Assembly (NCBI GenBank): GCA_000787465.1
Contig: JSYX01000085.1
Span: forward strand, 19,413 to 83,412
Direction of reading: 5' to 3'
Origin: Thermomucor indicae-seudaticae
Taxonomy: Eukaryota; Mucoromycota; Mucoromycetes; Mucorales; Lichtheimiaceae
Length of the DNA stretch: 64,000 nt
In this document: in pieces, positions 12,700 through 24,758 of the stretch
Layout of the letters: every line of letters starts with the position of its first letter
Numbering within the stretch: position 1 is the stretch's first letter
Made by a program: the position numbers and the translations under genes
The notes under the pieces: model-generated
What the model saw: the letters and a program-made list of their open reading frames with translations, nothing else
What the model was told of the DNA's origin: nothing
Databases searched by the model: none

Positions 12700-14135
12700 T
12701 TAAAATATACATAAAAAGGCAAGGACCGTTGCAAATATCCAGACCGGTGCGGTTGGCGTCTGAGAAGCACCATCATTACTACTCTGGTCTTGCGGACGCG
12801 ACGATCCGGACGCTGATGGCGTCACGCCGGCGCTGCTAGCAGTAGACGAATTGCCAGCGGCAGGGTTAGGTGTGGCGTCTGTAGGATAAACAAAGTTCTC
12901 TTCCCAATAGGGATGGGAGACGTTCATGCATGCGTTCCAGGGCACGACCCGGAAGACTTGTTGGACCTGCGGCAACCACTTTTCTGCCATGGACACCGTT
13001 GAATTGTTGAGCTCGTGCTGAAGAACAATATGACCCGACTGATTGTCCGTGCCGTTCTTGCGAGCATTGATCCAGTTTTCAAAGTAGCCATCAACGGTGG
13101 CCGGGCTGAGGTTTCCGCCCCCATCGCCTGGCATGTCCCAATCGTTCGTATCTTCGTCCCACAAGACGGTTGTAAGACCCATCTGCCAGGCAATGGCACG
13201 CACACGGTCATCGACGTCGCCATAAGGGGGGCGCCAGCATTTCGGGGTCACGCCCGTGACTTCCTTGATAGCACGCAGGGTCCAGTAGAGTTCGGCAACG
13301 ACTTGCTCGTTCTGCATAGAGGTCATGGCAGGATGAGACCATGTATGAACGCAAAGTGTGTGGCCGTCGGCTAAGGCTCGTTGAGCAGCAGCAGGCGCAC
13401 TAATCACATTTGAACCAATGTCTGATTTTGCACCATTATTTCTATGAGTCTGTCCTGATCGCTTTGAGAAAGGAAAACAAAAAGACACTTACAGAACAAG
13501 CCGGCTTTTTGATGATGCTCTGCCAAAAAGTTGTACAGATTGGGTTCAGCATACGCTCCGGCGTCCGCGGTCAATGGACCATCATCATAGGTCTATATCA
13601 TAACCATCAGCATCATAATCAGTCAAAGAGATAATTTTCCACAGCATCATCATGGGCTTACCAAACCCCAATCGCCCACTTTAGGACAGTTCTTAACGTC
13701 AGGGGGAATCCCTGGATGCTTGGGTTGGGTACAACCGGTGGCGCTCCACCAGCAATCAGGATCTGATTGATCGTAGCCTCCCATATTGACTGATCCGTCA
13801 CTGTTTGCCATGCGTACGGGAACGGATGGGACATTGGACCAATCCAATGCACTGATCACAGCTTGCACCTCGGACGAATTGGTGGATGGTGTGACCCAGG
13901 GGTCCGGATAACCTTGAAGCGTAATGGATGTATTAGAGAGCGGACCCACGGGGATATCGGTGTCATTGGTCGGGTAAGACTGGACGTTCCCAGGCAGCGG
14001 TTTCACATCAGACAGCCAGGCAGGCGATGACTGGGCTGCTGGGGATGAAGAGGTATTGCTAGGCGCAGAGCTGGCGCTGGGTTGCTGCGCCAATGCTGTA
14101 CCGGCGATACATATTAGTACAATACTTGGCCACAT
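12700..14135 (-). CDS. CDA: Chitin deacetylase 1, secreted, GPI-anchor type
   Basis: Removes N-acetyl groups from chitin to make chitosan, at the cell surface. ATG at 14135 gives a signal peptide (MWPSIVLICIAGTALAQ), a Ser/Pro linker, a cysteine/tryptophan region (DPDCWWSATGCTQPKH) and the NodB (CE4) domain. All five motifs are present: TYDDGP, HTWSHP, RPPYGDV, the DxxDW region (DEDTNDW) and LQHEL. Introns fall after GDWGL and after AGLF; the second acceptor was set so as to read FYIGSNVISAP. The C-terminus is Ser/Thr-rich and ends in a hydrophobic tail (WIFATVLAFLCIF), as for GPI attachment. A TATA-like box lies 71 bases upstream of the ATG. It is a paralogue of the plus-strand gene at 22379. 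Confidence 0.95.
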
Positions 14136-15088
14136 GGCAAAAGAACAACAAAGTGGGGAAAAGAAGGAAGCGATTACTGTGCTTAAGCAAGAGATAACGC
14201 CCACATTTATACAATTCTGCAAAATGGTTAAATATAGGTGGGTGATCCCGGTTTGCAATCACTCTCTCACTTGTGCGTGCGCAGCAGAACTCATGATTCA
14301 ATCGATCTGAGCCACACGGTTGCCCAAATCAGGGCTCCCATGGACGAAACCGTAATGTTTTTTGCCACAGATCCCCCTTACTTTCTTGAATAACTTTAAA
14401 CTGCTATCGACCATTGACTTGGCGCAAGATATACTGAACACCTCTTCTAGAAATACATAGGATATTCAATGTACAAGGAGACAAAAGGAGAGGATGTACT
14501 AGTAACCATTGATATGGGTAACTTTAAGACAAGTGTAAAAAGGGAGAGAGATGTGCATAGATATCTTATTTACCACAAAGAGGTCGACCTATCACATTCA
14601 TTGAATTACAAAAGCAGTGAATAGCTACATCAGACAATTGGGGCGATCCAACGATTGAAAAAGGGAAATGTGGCACAACTTTTTTAAGCGGCCCAAGCCA
14701 TGGTTTTACACACAAAAGAGAGAGACGAAAAAATGCAAAAGGGGATGTGGGTGAAGCAAAGTATAAACTGGCAAAAGAAAAGGGAGATCTATCAATCTGC
14801 TGTAAGGGGAGAACAAGGAATATTCAAAGGCACCCAAGTCCCTTGATACCTGTGGTATATAAAAGAAAGGAAAACTTTGTGGTATAGAAACAATCATAAA
14901 ATGTGTAATGAGTGAGAGTGTGTGTGCATTTTGTGCGATTGTTGTGTATACGTGAATGTGTGTCTGTTGAGTGAGAGAGTGTGTGTGCTGAAATATATAT
15001 ATGCCAAGAGGAACAAGATCCTCCCTTTTCCTCCTTTCCCCGTGTTTCATTTTGTACAAGTTCGAATTTTTGGGTTGTTCTCTGCAGA
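14136..15088. other. Intergenic region with a GT-rich tract
   Basis: Promoter of chitin deacetylase 1 and 3' flank of the HMG gene. It contains an imperfect GT/AG-rich stretch at about 14905-14992 (repeated GTGTGTG and GAGTGAGAG). I see no gene. Confidence 0.5.
14206..14211 (-). promoter_or_regulatory. TATA-like box of chitin deacetylase 1
   Basis: TATAAA on the minus strand, 71 bases upstream of the start codon at 14135. Position and sequence suit a core promoter; not otherwise tested. Confidence 0.45.
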
Positions 15089-16752
15089 TTACTTTGTCCG
15101 CCGTCTGGCTTTCTTGTACCGGTGACCACCCGTGTCACCACCGGATTGGCTTTCCGCGATATCCGTGCAGAGGAGTCCGCTGGAATTCGGAACACCAGTG
15201 GGAGAAGGTGAAGACAAGGATGACGATGAAGCAGTAGAAGACGACGAAGAAGAAGAGTGTCGTTTTGGGCAATAGCGGTATTCTGGAAACGCTTCCTTAT
15301 GGGCTAACTTTTCCTGTTCTGCCAAATCATGCCATGGCTTCTTTTCAGACTCCGTCAGTCGAGCCCAACGCCGCGAAGCACGTCTTTTCAGGGGGAGGGG
15401 AATTGACAATGAGTATCAGCTTTATCTTGACAGTTGCATTGCTGCCCTTACTTTGAGATCTCTTCGGCACGCAATGTCGGATCTTGCGTTTTCAGAGCTT
15501 GGCCATAGTGACAACGAAACTAAAATAGGAGATGTGTTAGACAGAACTGCAAATAAGCCAGAAAGAGCAGTACGCATTTACATGAATCCAGGCGTTACGA
15601 GGTCGCTTGATATGAGCATTCTTGGTGAGGAATTTGGTGTGATCGATGCCGGATGATGTGCCGGATCGTCTCTTGTGCTGCATCAAAAGTGACACGAGAG
15701 AATTGTTCCGCTGGTGCTGCTCTTGTGCCGCGCGGTGATGCGCATCAGCCGAGGCAGCGGCCAGTGCTTCGGCGGCCATGCGAGTTGCCTCATCTTGCTC
15801 TTCCGTAAGCAACACTTCATCATCGCTGCTGGTATCGTTTGTAGACGACGAAGAAGAAAGTGAACACGGCGGCGGTGTAGCAGAGTCTGACGACGTCCTC
15901 AAGCTTGATAATCGGAGACAATTCAGAAAAGATTCCGCCACTGTTGAGCCCGGGTGATGCTGCACTGCGGCAGCTGCCGCGGCAGCAGAAGCAGAAGCCA
16001 TCGTCGGTGACATGGGAGAATACTGCATGTCAGCTGTGTTAACGACAGCCTTCTTGTTGTTGCTCGTCTTGTTGATTTCATGCTCGGGCCGTGGCTGGAG
16101 AGAGGGCAGCGGCTGCTGGTTGGCAGAAGATCGACGAGGCACGGGTATCTGCAACGAGGGTATCTTGTGATGGGTAAAAAAGGACCATTTGCGTTGCCTT
16201 GGTTCACGCCGATCAAATTTCTCTTTGAGTGCCGAAAATAAGTGTGGTCGGAACGCAGATTCGTAATGGCTGATATGATGGTTGTCAAGCTGCGGGGTTG
16301 GCTCCAGGAACGGTGGCGAGAGATGACGTTCCACTGATGACAGCCCAGGCAATGAAGATCGCGGTGTCACTGGCTCATCTACTTGCGCGCCTTCGTTTGC
16401 TTTGCCCTGGCGATCAGCTGAAACGGGCGTAGGTGGCCGAATACCTAATGTTTATTACTCGGTTACTAACTTTGTTGCCACGACAATTTTGTTTTTTATT
16501 CTTATTTCTATAACCCCTAACTTTTACTTGTTACATACTTGTTGACAAGTCCAAAATGGGTGGCAAATCCAGAGGCGAGCCTGACAGCGGAGGCGTGGAC
16601 AAGGGCAATCCCGAAGCAGCATAGTCCGGTGACGACGACTGCAGCTGACGACCGTAACCTAATGATGAAGGACCAAGTGCGGAACTAGGCGTGGCGGCAG
16701 TGCCATATGACATATCGACGGCCGTCGACGACGACAAGGAAAGCTGCATCAT
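15089..16752 (-). CDS. HMG-box transcription factor (MATA_HMG type)
   Basis: Sequence-specific DNA-binding regulator of unknown target. ATG at 16752; a Ser/Pro-rich leader (MMQLSLSSSTAVDMSYG) is joined across an intron (GTATGT...ATTAG, about 16541-16447) to a long low-complexity region with an Ala run and Glu/Asp patches. The HMG box is spread over three exons: NAHIKRPRNAWIH, FRCHYGQALKTQDPTLRAEE, and the third helix RASRRWARLTESEKKPWHDL with EQEKLAHKEAFPEYRYCPKR. Both introns inside the box (GTAAAT...TTTTAG, GTAAGG...AAAAG) keep phase. The C-terminus is Ser-rich with a basic end (RYKKARRRTK). The box is closest to fungal mating-type/Ste11-like HMG proteins. However, the mucoralean sex-locus neighbours (triose-phosphate transporter and RNA helicase genes) are not in this window. 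Confidence 0.88.
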
Positions 16753-19016
16753 CCGGTTGGAAAAGAAAAACGAAGCGCCTATTCAAAGAAGAGAAAAAGA
16801 AGAAAAGTGTAAAGACGAGAACAAAGGGAGAAAAGAGAACAAGTTATAATGATGGGCGTCCTTGCCGGTTCATTTGGACTGGGGCTTCAACTGACTTTTA
16901 AAAACGTTTGCAAGGTCCATGTAGTGCACAATGAAGCCTACAGTTCAATTCAATACAAACACGCATAGCTATCTTTTCATTGTTCAAGTGCCCCGGGTAA
17001 CCCGCTGACTTCATTTTTGCCCGTCACTCTCATAAACATGTTAATATCAGCTTTTGTCAGTTAGTCCTTGGACATGATAGGCTATCTAACTATCGGTGTG
17101 CAACCGGCCATTCGAACAATAGGTGAGATATGTGTGTACCCAGCCTTGTCAAACCTGATGCGAGTGGGAACCCACGAAAAAAAAAAAGAAAGAAGATTAG
17201 ACTTCCGACTCTATTCTTGTTTCTTCTTATGCCCTGCCCCTTGAACATCTAGAAAGCGCAAACAAAAAAGAATAAAGATACTATGATCCTTCCTTCTCCT
17301 TTTCCTAGGGAAATTGTCTTTGTGATTGTTTCCTGTTATTAATCTTTGTGTTCCATTGACGGGTTTTGGCCAAAGTAAACCAACATTGTGATGATCACCA
17401 ACTGGTGGCTTAACAACGTTTTACACGTGTGTTCCCCCAGTTATGGCTCTGTTTAACCAGCCGATTATAACAAACAAAAGAGAGGAACCTGCATTCTCCC
17501 TACTCTTTCGCCGGAAAATAGCCTAGTTCGGTCCCGCCTGGAAGGGGAAGGGGACCCGAAGGAGGTGGCCTGTATATTTCTTTCTTCTCTCCGTCTCTCT
17601 CAAGGCCAACTTTTCGCTTCAGCGTTTAGTCGAATACAAGATTGGAACCAAAACTATGGTCTTCTCTTCATGGGGGCCTCTTCGCGGAAGTTGATTGTTA
17701 CATTTCGGACGCTAGACACTACGAAATGCATGTCATTCTTTGCATTGTAACCCTGTTCCTGTACTCTTATGCACGCCGGGGTTGATTCTCACAAAGGAGA
17801 TGATTCTGGACACAATTATTCCCAGCAACCTTAAGAGACGCTGGACTTTTTCCTAAGGTTTGCCCTGGAAAAAGAACCATTCATTAACGCTGCAAACATT
17901 CTTTGTATACGCGCACGCGAGCAGATCAGATTCATGGCATTTAATCCAGCGCACATGAAATTTCTCTGCTCTATTTCCACCTTGCTCTTAACGTTACAGA
18001 GAAATAGATTTAGGCATAATTTCTTGGGGAACATATATGTGCCTCACGTATGACCAAACAGTGTGCCTCGCCGTATCATCAAAACCGGTGACAATGGCTA
18101 ATGATCGGCTGATGCAGTTGCCCAAGGTTGCAATATTCATCAGATTTTATTCCTGGAATACTCCGTTTCTTTATTATATCCTTTCTGTCATCAGAAGGCA
18201 CACGTGGCCATTGTGCTGTGGCGACTTCTGAACCTTCTCCAAAGATAGTCGGGCTTGAATCTGCTTGGATCAGCAGGATGACACTTCTAGGTATGACCAA
18301 ACAGCGAAAGGAGCCTCTGCGGCAACGGTTTCGTCGACCTAGTATCCGTATGGTGTTCTTTTTCACGATCGATGTAACATTGACCTAAGCTGGCGAATTT
18401 TACTCAAGATAGCTTTCAATCGAGCGCTAAAACAATGATACAAAAGGACTAGTAACGGTCTTCTTGAGTACTCACAATGCTCTTTTACTCTGTGGACAAG
18501 TCTACAGGGTAGACCGGTTTCTGTTTCAAATAAACTTGACAGGCATCTGTTGCAAAGAGGACCTTGTGCTTGGCGCCCTGAGCGGAAAAGACCGTCTTTT
18601 CGTCCGCCAGTATAAAGAGAACGCAGTAATTACAGGAAACAAAGTTGTCTGTACGTCTCACAAAGCCGAGACTAGACAACTATGGGAAAGTCTATAATAT
18701 TAATTTGACAACAAGAAAGACAACTTGTCCCTCTTACTTTGACAACAGTGCGACGGAAATAGAAGTGTAACAGCCGTGATAAATATCAGACCACATAATA
18801 ATTGCATGGATCCTTCACCGATGTGGATGACATTTCATGCTTTGCATACATGCACCTTGACCTTTCGTGCCACCTAATTTGAAACATGAAATTAGACACA
18901 GACGTGCTGCAGAGAAGCTATTGTGCTTATTCTGAATGACCAAATAAGAATCGGTCGCGTTGATAGTGACAATAAACTTCATTAAGAGTGCAGTAATACG
19001 AATCTCAAGCAAGAAA

Positions 19017-19349
19017 ATGAGTTCTACATCGGAAGAGCCGAATGGGGAGGGACAATCTGGATGTGTCAAGTCCTTTGGCCTCATGTGCGAAAAACAGGCC
19101 GCTGCAACCGGTTCGGCTCTTTCAACCTTGTGTCACTCTGATCTCTCCGTTTATGCTTCTGTTTTCGTCACGATGACTTTTCGCTTCGAGAAGGTTGCCG
19201 AAAGTGATCAATGGTTAATAGAGATTGCGGCTGCTAATAGAGCTATTGCATATACTTATCGAATCCAGTATTTGAGCGAAAAAGATCTATGGTGGCTTGC
19301 TTCCCCTGATCTGTACGTAGAGGCAAGTCCAGCATCTCAATCTCTTTAG
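19017..19349 (+). CDS. Hypothetical short ORF
   Basis: A single ATG frame of about 110 residues beginning MSSTSEEPNGEGQSGC, with a mixed composition and no signal peptide, membrane segment or motif. No splice sites are needed. It stands alone in the gene-poor stretch and has no recognisable relatives by eye. It may be a chance frame or an orphan gene. Confidence 0.22.
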   Translation: MSSTSEEPNGEGQSGCVKSFGLMCEKQAAATGSALSTLCHSDLSVYASVFVTMTFRFEKVAESDQWLIEIAAANRAIAYTYRIQYLSEKDLWWLASPDLYVEASPASQSL

Positions 19350-20495
19350 GATATGGTCTTCTGGTCATGTCATTTAACCTGACAGCGGAATGCTGCTAAA
19401 CATGATAGCGGGCTGTCAAAGCGGAAGACGTTCCGCTGTGGTTTACACATGTTCCGATACCTCCCCCCCCCCGCACATGAGGGGACATAGTGTTCTCGGC
19501 TAGAACACCAATCATCTCATGCTGACTTCTGCGGAATGACTTCATGTTTGGACGACAGATCCCCGCAACAAAAGAATAGCCAGTATCCGGTAGAAATTTC
19601 CTTGATGAATTGTTTGCTATATGCATTCTAAGCTGCCATTAAGAGGACAAATCCATCCCAATCGCATGACTCTGTATAGTAACCGATTGTCGGTAACCCT
19701 CATTGACCGAAATGCGAAACTTTAAGAGTTTTATCTTTCTGATAAAGGCAGGCGCGCCTATTACTTATCTTTTTCTTATAATGTAGCTCTTGTCAGAATC
19801 AATTTACGTCCACTTTTTCACCTGTACTGCATGCACAGGACTTGAGCGAAGTACTCTCAACTGTGAAAAGAGGGAACATAGATCATGCGGCGTGCTATAT
19901 TAAGGGCTCTGAGCCAATGTCAGTTTTCTTACTCAGACATGCCATTGGCCAATTAGCCCAGAAGCATGCACTCGCCTGATCACACAGCGATCGCAACCAC
20001 ATAGTGCCGTGTAAAAGTCGTTTTCCCCAACTTGTCGGAAAATGGAGCAAATTACGTAGTTATGCCCTGTGCCCTCCCTCTGTTACGTAGCTATGTATAT
20101 ATAAACACGCTATTTGCCCAAGTGGCAACGGAAAAAGTCGTCCGATGGCGTCGTCCGAATCAGATGAAGCCATACATCGAAAAAAACTAAGCGTGATTAG
20201 CTTAGCTTGTCGACGATTTATATCTTTTCCCGACTAGCAGTAGCTTCGAAATCCTTCTATATGTTACAGATGGCGCCTGTATCAGGCCATACCAAACCCC
20301 TCACTTATTGGGCGACTTCTCGAAAGGATCTGGATACTTTCGAGCCCATTTTAGTCGTCTTCGATATCAGGTGACAACCAACAGAAGAAGCGCATGATAA
20401 AGCGTCAAAGCCTTCAAAAGGAGAGCTTTTTCGCCGAATTATGTTGAAAGGACACTCGGTGACCGTCTCCAGATGCTAGTTAGGTTTTCATGGTT

Positions 20496-20803
20496 ATCAT
20501 AATTAGGGTTCCGAACAGAGCTCTGGTCTTTGGTTTCGCTCTGGTTCTGCTCTGGTTTTCTCTGGTTCGCTCTGGTTTTTGAACTCCCAAATGTGGTGAG
20601 GAACTGCATTAGCCGCGTGTAGAATTTTAGGATGGTGTCTGGGGAAGGCACAAGAGGGAACCAATAAGAAGTTTATTGAGACAAAGAAGACAAAAAAGCC
20701 TCCTCCACAGACTCACAGTCGCAAACCAGAGCAAACTAGAGCGAAGCAGAGCAGAGCCGAACCTGGATCTGCTCTGCTTTGGTTTTTCGGAACCTTAATC
20801 ATA
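20496..20803. mobile_element. MITE-like element with inverted ends and subterminal repeats
   Basis: About 296 bases (20502-20797) bounded by an inverted pair, ATTAGGGTTCCGAA at the left and TTCGGAACCTTA at the right. The flanks show the direct repeat ATCATA at 20496-20501 and 20798-20803, fitting a 6-bp target duplication. Just inside both ends lie many copies of a GCTCTGGTTT-like motif, in opposite orientation on the two sides. The interior has no coding capacity. The structure suits a non-autonomous DNA transposon; the family cannot be assigned by eye. Confidence 0.6.
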
Positions 20804-22378
20804 ATCAAGGTTAGCCTAATCACTTGTATATGCCTCTTCTGCTTGTTGCACCCTATTCAAGTCTCTGGAAGTCCTTCCAATGTAAGTCGAAGGCGGGCTA
20901 TTTGGTCCCGCTTATAGCTCATTGCGGTAACTAGTAAAAGAAAAGAGGGCTTATTCCGTATTCTCTTACTGAAGAGTTACGCACATGTCGAGAGCATATT
21001 GCCCCGTCGCAGTGTGTTCCGATGCTTATTCTTTCTGCTATGGGGACTTCGACCCAGATGCTCATATAGACGCCGTCTGGCCAAAAGCTTTTCGCTCTAA
21101 ACAATGCGTCCTCTCATGGCTAATTGTTGGCGACGACTATGATAGATAGACGACCTTAACTGGAGGATCGGCTGAATCGTACTGAGGATTGTCATAATGT
21201 GAGTATCAATGCGCAGTTTAGGCTACCAAGATGCTTTTTTTTCCCGAGCCAGGAGAGATTTACATGGAAAACGTCTGTTACTGTAACCTTACGATACGCA
21301 TCGTTGCCGCCTTTCAGGCTGAAAGTGCAGTTGGTTCGACGCCAAGACATTTGTTGCCATTGCTATTTGCAGCAGACTTTTCCAGTACGCCTTGATCAAA
21401 CGCGTTAAGAAGTAGAAAAAAGGAGTCAATTGATGATTGCACAAAAGATATGTGTACCTGAAACCGGGACAAGTTATGCCCGGTTATGGATATAATTGGA
21501 AGTAGCATGATTACCTACTGTAACGTAATACGTACCATGCGCCATTGAGCAGCGCAATGCGTATTAAGTCTCCTGATACGGAAGGACACGGGGACAGTAG
21601 GTCCGAGAAAGGGGTTGGTTTGGGATGACCGAAGCTTCTAATGATAACATTTATGATACCAGTTACTTTTTTCATATACGACCGATGCTTAATCCTGGCT
21701 TGGGACAGCATTGAACAACGTGGTGAATTGACTAATCCTTTATTGTCATCCGATCAATCGGCTCCGAAGGCCGGAGAATTTCTGTTTCCCAATTCTATGT
21801 ACCTGGAAATCGCTGATAGGCACCGCGTCCTGAGTTCAGGTATTCATGGCATGAGGCTTCTTATTTTTAATTTGCCATTGGTATCAGATATCAGAACGCT
21901 ATTATACATATGGCTGGCTGCAATGGTACCAAAACTCTTTTGTACTGCAGTGACCTTAGCCACCCTTGTGTCACGAAGCTTGTGTAACGGGAATAATTCG
22001 CCAGAAATAGGAAAATGGTCAAAGCAGAAAGTTGGCAACCGCGACGTGTGTTTGTTGTCTTTTTGCCAAGGAGCCAGGGGAGAATCAGAAAAAAACATTG
22101 AGTTATTACGATGTAGAAGAATGATCCCTGAATTATGGTGCCATTAGAGTTGTAGAAGGGCGATGAGGGAGAGGTTCCAGTTGACAAAATGAAACGAGAA
22201 GGAAGTTTGTATCACGACCAGCGAAAAGCCGTGGCGCAATAATGGTAAAAATATCATGGAGCGCGGTGCAACCAGACAGACATTGAGGACACGAAACCTT
22301 TAAAAGGGGTGCGCGACTTCTCTCTTTTTCTGTCTTCTTTCGTTAGATCTCCATCTCTCGTCTTTTTCATCCTTTGAC

Positions 22379-23853
22379 ATGTTGTCTAGCGACACATTGA
22401 GAGCCCTATTATTCGCGGCCGGACCTGCGATGGTCATGGCTCAAACGGCTACGTCATCGTCCATTCTTGCTGTATCCTCGCCCACCTGGCTCCCGGACTT
22501 TCCGGTTCCATCGGGCGTGGCAACGAGCTACCCTACTGGCCAGGCGCCGACTTCAGACACGCTGCCGACCCAGACACTGAACCTTTCTTCTTATCCGGAA
22601 CCATGGTCATCGCCTCCAACAGACCACCCGGAAATACAGACTGTGATCAATGCCATTGACTGGAGCCATGTTCCCAATGCAACCGTCAGAAAAGCCGATT
22701 CGAACGGTGACCTGGATTTTAGCGGCTATGACGCCTCAACGGATCCTGACTGCTGGTGGTCCGATACCAATTGCGTTCAACCGAAAGTTTCCTATCTGCC
22801 TCAAGATATCTACCGCTGTCCACGTGTCGGTGACTGGGGTTTGACATATGATGATGGCCCATTCAATCCTACAGGCAACAACGCCACTGACCAGTGGGCT
22901 GAACCAAACCTTTACAACTTTTTGGCCGAACACAATAACCAAAAGGCAACTCTTTTTGTAAGTTCTAATGGACGAATTGCACTTCACAGCCAGGTGAACT
23001 CACCACTTAGTAGTATATCGGTTCCAATGTCGTCACTTATCCTGCGGCTGCCCAACGTGCCCTGAATGATGGTCACGTCCTCTGCGTTCACACCTGGTCT
23101 CACCCTCCAATGACAACTCAAACCAATGAACAGGTCGTTGCTGAATTCTACTGGGCCCTGCGTGCCATCAAGGAAGCCACTGGTGTCACTCCTCGCTGCT
23201 GGAGACGTAGGTTTTACCTCTATATCTCTTTTTCTGATATTCTTTTCTTAACTCACTGCGTCTTTTTCTTTCATGTAGCACCCTATGGCGACGTGGACGA
23301 CCGAGTTCGTGCCATTGCCTGGCAAATGGGTATGCATACTGTGATCTGGGACGAAGACAGCAACGACTGGGCCATGCCCGGCGACGGCGGTGGAAACTTG
23401 AGCCCCTCAGTCGTAGATGGCTACTTTGAAAACTGGATCAATGCCCGCAAGAATGGGTCGGACGACCAAACCGGCCACATTGTCCTCGAACACGAACTCA
23501 ACAACTCGACCGTCTCCATGGCTGAAAAGTGGTTGCCTGAAATTCAACAGACCTTCAACGTTGTCCCTGTACAGCAATGCATGAACATCTCGCAACCTTA
23601 CTGGGAAACCTCCTGGGTCTACCCGACCGAAGCCAACCCCAACGTGACTGCATCCAATAATGGTACGGCCTCAGCAACATCCAGTGCCACATCGGCCGCT
23701 AGCAGCAGCAGTGCCACTAGTGGCAGCAACAGTCAGTCGTTGTCTTCTGCTTCTCAATCGAGTCAACCAGCCAATGCTGGTTCTGTCGCCATGATTATGT
23801 CTCCTTTGGCTTCCGCTTTGGTTCTGGGTGCCCTGGCCGTCATGACGCTGTAA
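22379..23853 (+). CDS. CDA: Chitin deacetylase 2, secreted, GPI-anchor type
   Basis: Same reaction as the gene at 12700: chitin to chitosan at the wall. Exons 22379-22957, 23014-23206 and 23279-23853. A hydrophobic leader (LRALLFAAGPAMVMAQ) is followed by a Ser/Pro linker, a DPDCWWSDTNCVQP cysteine module and a complete NodB domain: TYDDGP, HTWSHP, RPPYGDV (the Pro codon is split by intron 2), DEDSNDW and LEHEL. The C-terminus is a Ser/Ala-rich stalk plus a hydrophobic tail (ALVLGALAVMTL) for GPI anchoring. Intron positions correspond in part to those of chitin deacetylase 1, supporting duplication. The acceptor at 23013 was picked to restore YIGSNVV. Confidence 0.95.
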
Positions 23854-24013
23854 CAATCCCTTGCTATGGACACACACACCGCATATACTGTACATCCCCT
23901 TTTCCGGTTTTTTCTTATATGTATCTTTATTGATGTAGCAGTATCTTCTCACAATGTAGATCTTTCTCTGACGTAAAGCACTCCAGGCCCGTCTTGGAAT
24001 GTGTAAAAACAAT

Positions 24014-24306
24014 TTAAGGTGTAGTCTCCTCAGCCGTGTGATTGGGATCTTCACAAGTTCCATATACAGCACCGTTATAACGTCGACAATAAAGGTGATC
24101 TGCGCACACAAGATTTTGACTACACACTAGTATACATGCTGCTATGTCAGCCACCTTGGTTCTTTCTAAAGCGTTCAGGAAGTATATACTGATTACTTGC
24201 ATTCGTGGAGTGATCGAATCTGCGGAGGGTTATTGTCTGCGTGCGAAAGCCTCGTCAGGCCCAAAAGTCCAAGAAAAAACACACCAATCATCGTTATCTT
24301 GATCAT
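24014..24306 (-). CDS. Small secreted cysteine-rich protein
   Basis: Visible only after splicing. ATG at 24306 begins MIKITMIGVFFLGLLGLTRL, a clear signal peptide with likely cleavage after LSHA. The first exon ends in HE plus one base; the intron has a GC donor (GCAAGT, 24200) and an AG acceptor at 24142 or 24139. The second exon reads CILVCSQNLVCADHLYC, then RRYNGAVYGTC, ending AEETTP at 24014. The mature protein is about 55 residues with five closely spaced cysteines. No GT donor keeps this frame open. I do not recognise the family; it resembles generic small secreted or effector-like proteins. It converges on chitin deacetylase 2, with stops only 160 bases apart. Confidence 0.6.
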
Positions 24307-24758
24307 TTTGTGACAAGGATAGGAAAGGAAAAAATAGTAAGAGCAACTTGCTTTATATATTTCACTATTAAGATGCTATGCACATCTCCTCAGTTAAAGT
24401 TTCAATAAGCTTTTAGTTCAGCGGGCCTTGATGCCCGATAGATGGCCGACTGGCAATAGAGTGAATCGAGGTGCTTGAGGTGCTACTGGTAACACATTAT
24501 GTTGTTGGCTTTGCGTTGTGGGGATCTTTCTTGACCTACACGAAGACAATATCAGAGTCGTCCTCTTTTGTCACGCTGTGTGTCCCCTTGCTCTCCTTAC
24601 CTTTCAAATGTGTCTCGACTCGGTCTAATCAAGATTCCGACGATCAAGGTCTGTTTCAAACAGAATCGTTCTACGTTGGGCAGAAAATGCGGCTCAAACG
24701 CTACCCAATTGATAGGATCAATCTAGCAGGGAGAAAGCTGTTATCAAGATCATGATTT
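24307..24758. other. Intergenic region
   Basis: About 450 bases holding the promoter of the small secreted protein and the 3' flank of COG1. TATATATTTC at 24353-24362 lies about 50 bases upstream of the secreted-protein ATG and may be its TATA box. No gene seen. Confidence 0.4.

Larger units (their letters stand above)
16753..22378. other. 5.6 kb gene-poor region
   Basis: No gene recognised across 5.6 kb apart from the inverted-repeat element at 20496-20803 and two weak open frames. Short poly-C (19462-19472) and poly-A (17177-17187) tracts occur. A TATATATAAA at 20096 is followed by a 30-codon ATG frame at 20145-20237. A 168-residue frame at 21641-22147 has no visible motif. The region may be decayed repeats plus the long upstream region of chitin deacetylase 2. 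Confidence 0.5.

Noticed and set aside
18048..18304. Repeated 14-mer GTATGACCAAACAG at 18048 and 18291
   Set aside because: Only two copies with no shared flanks; not enough to call a repeat family.
21641..22147. 168-residue ATG frame on the plus strand
   Set aside because: No motif, signal or consistent coding texture, and competing frames exist on the other strand; probably chance in the gene-poor region.
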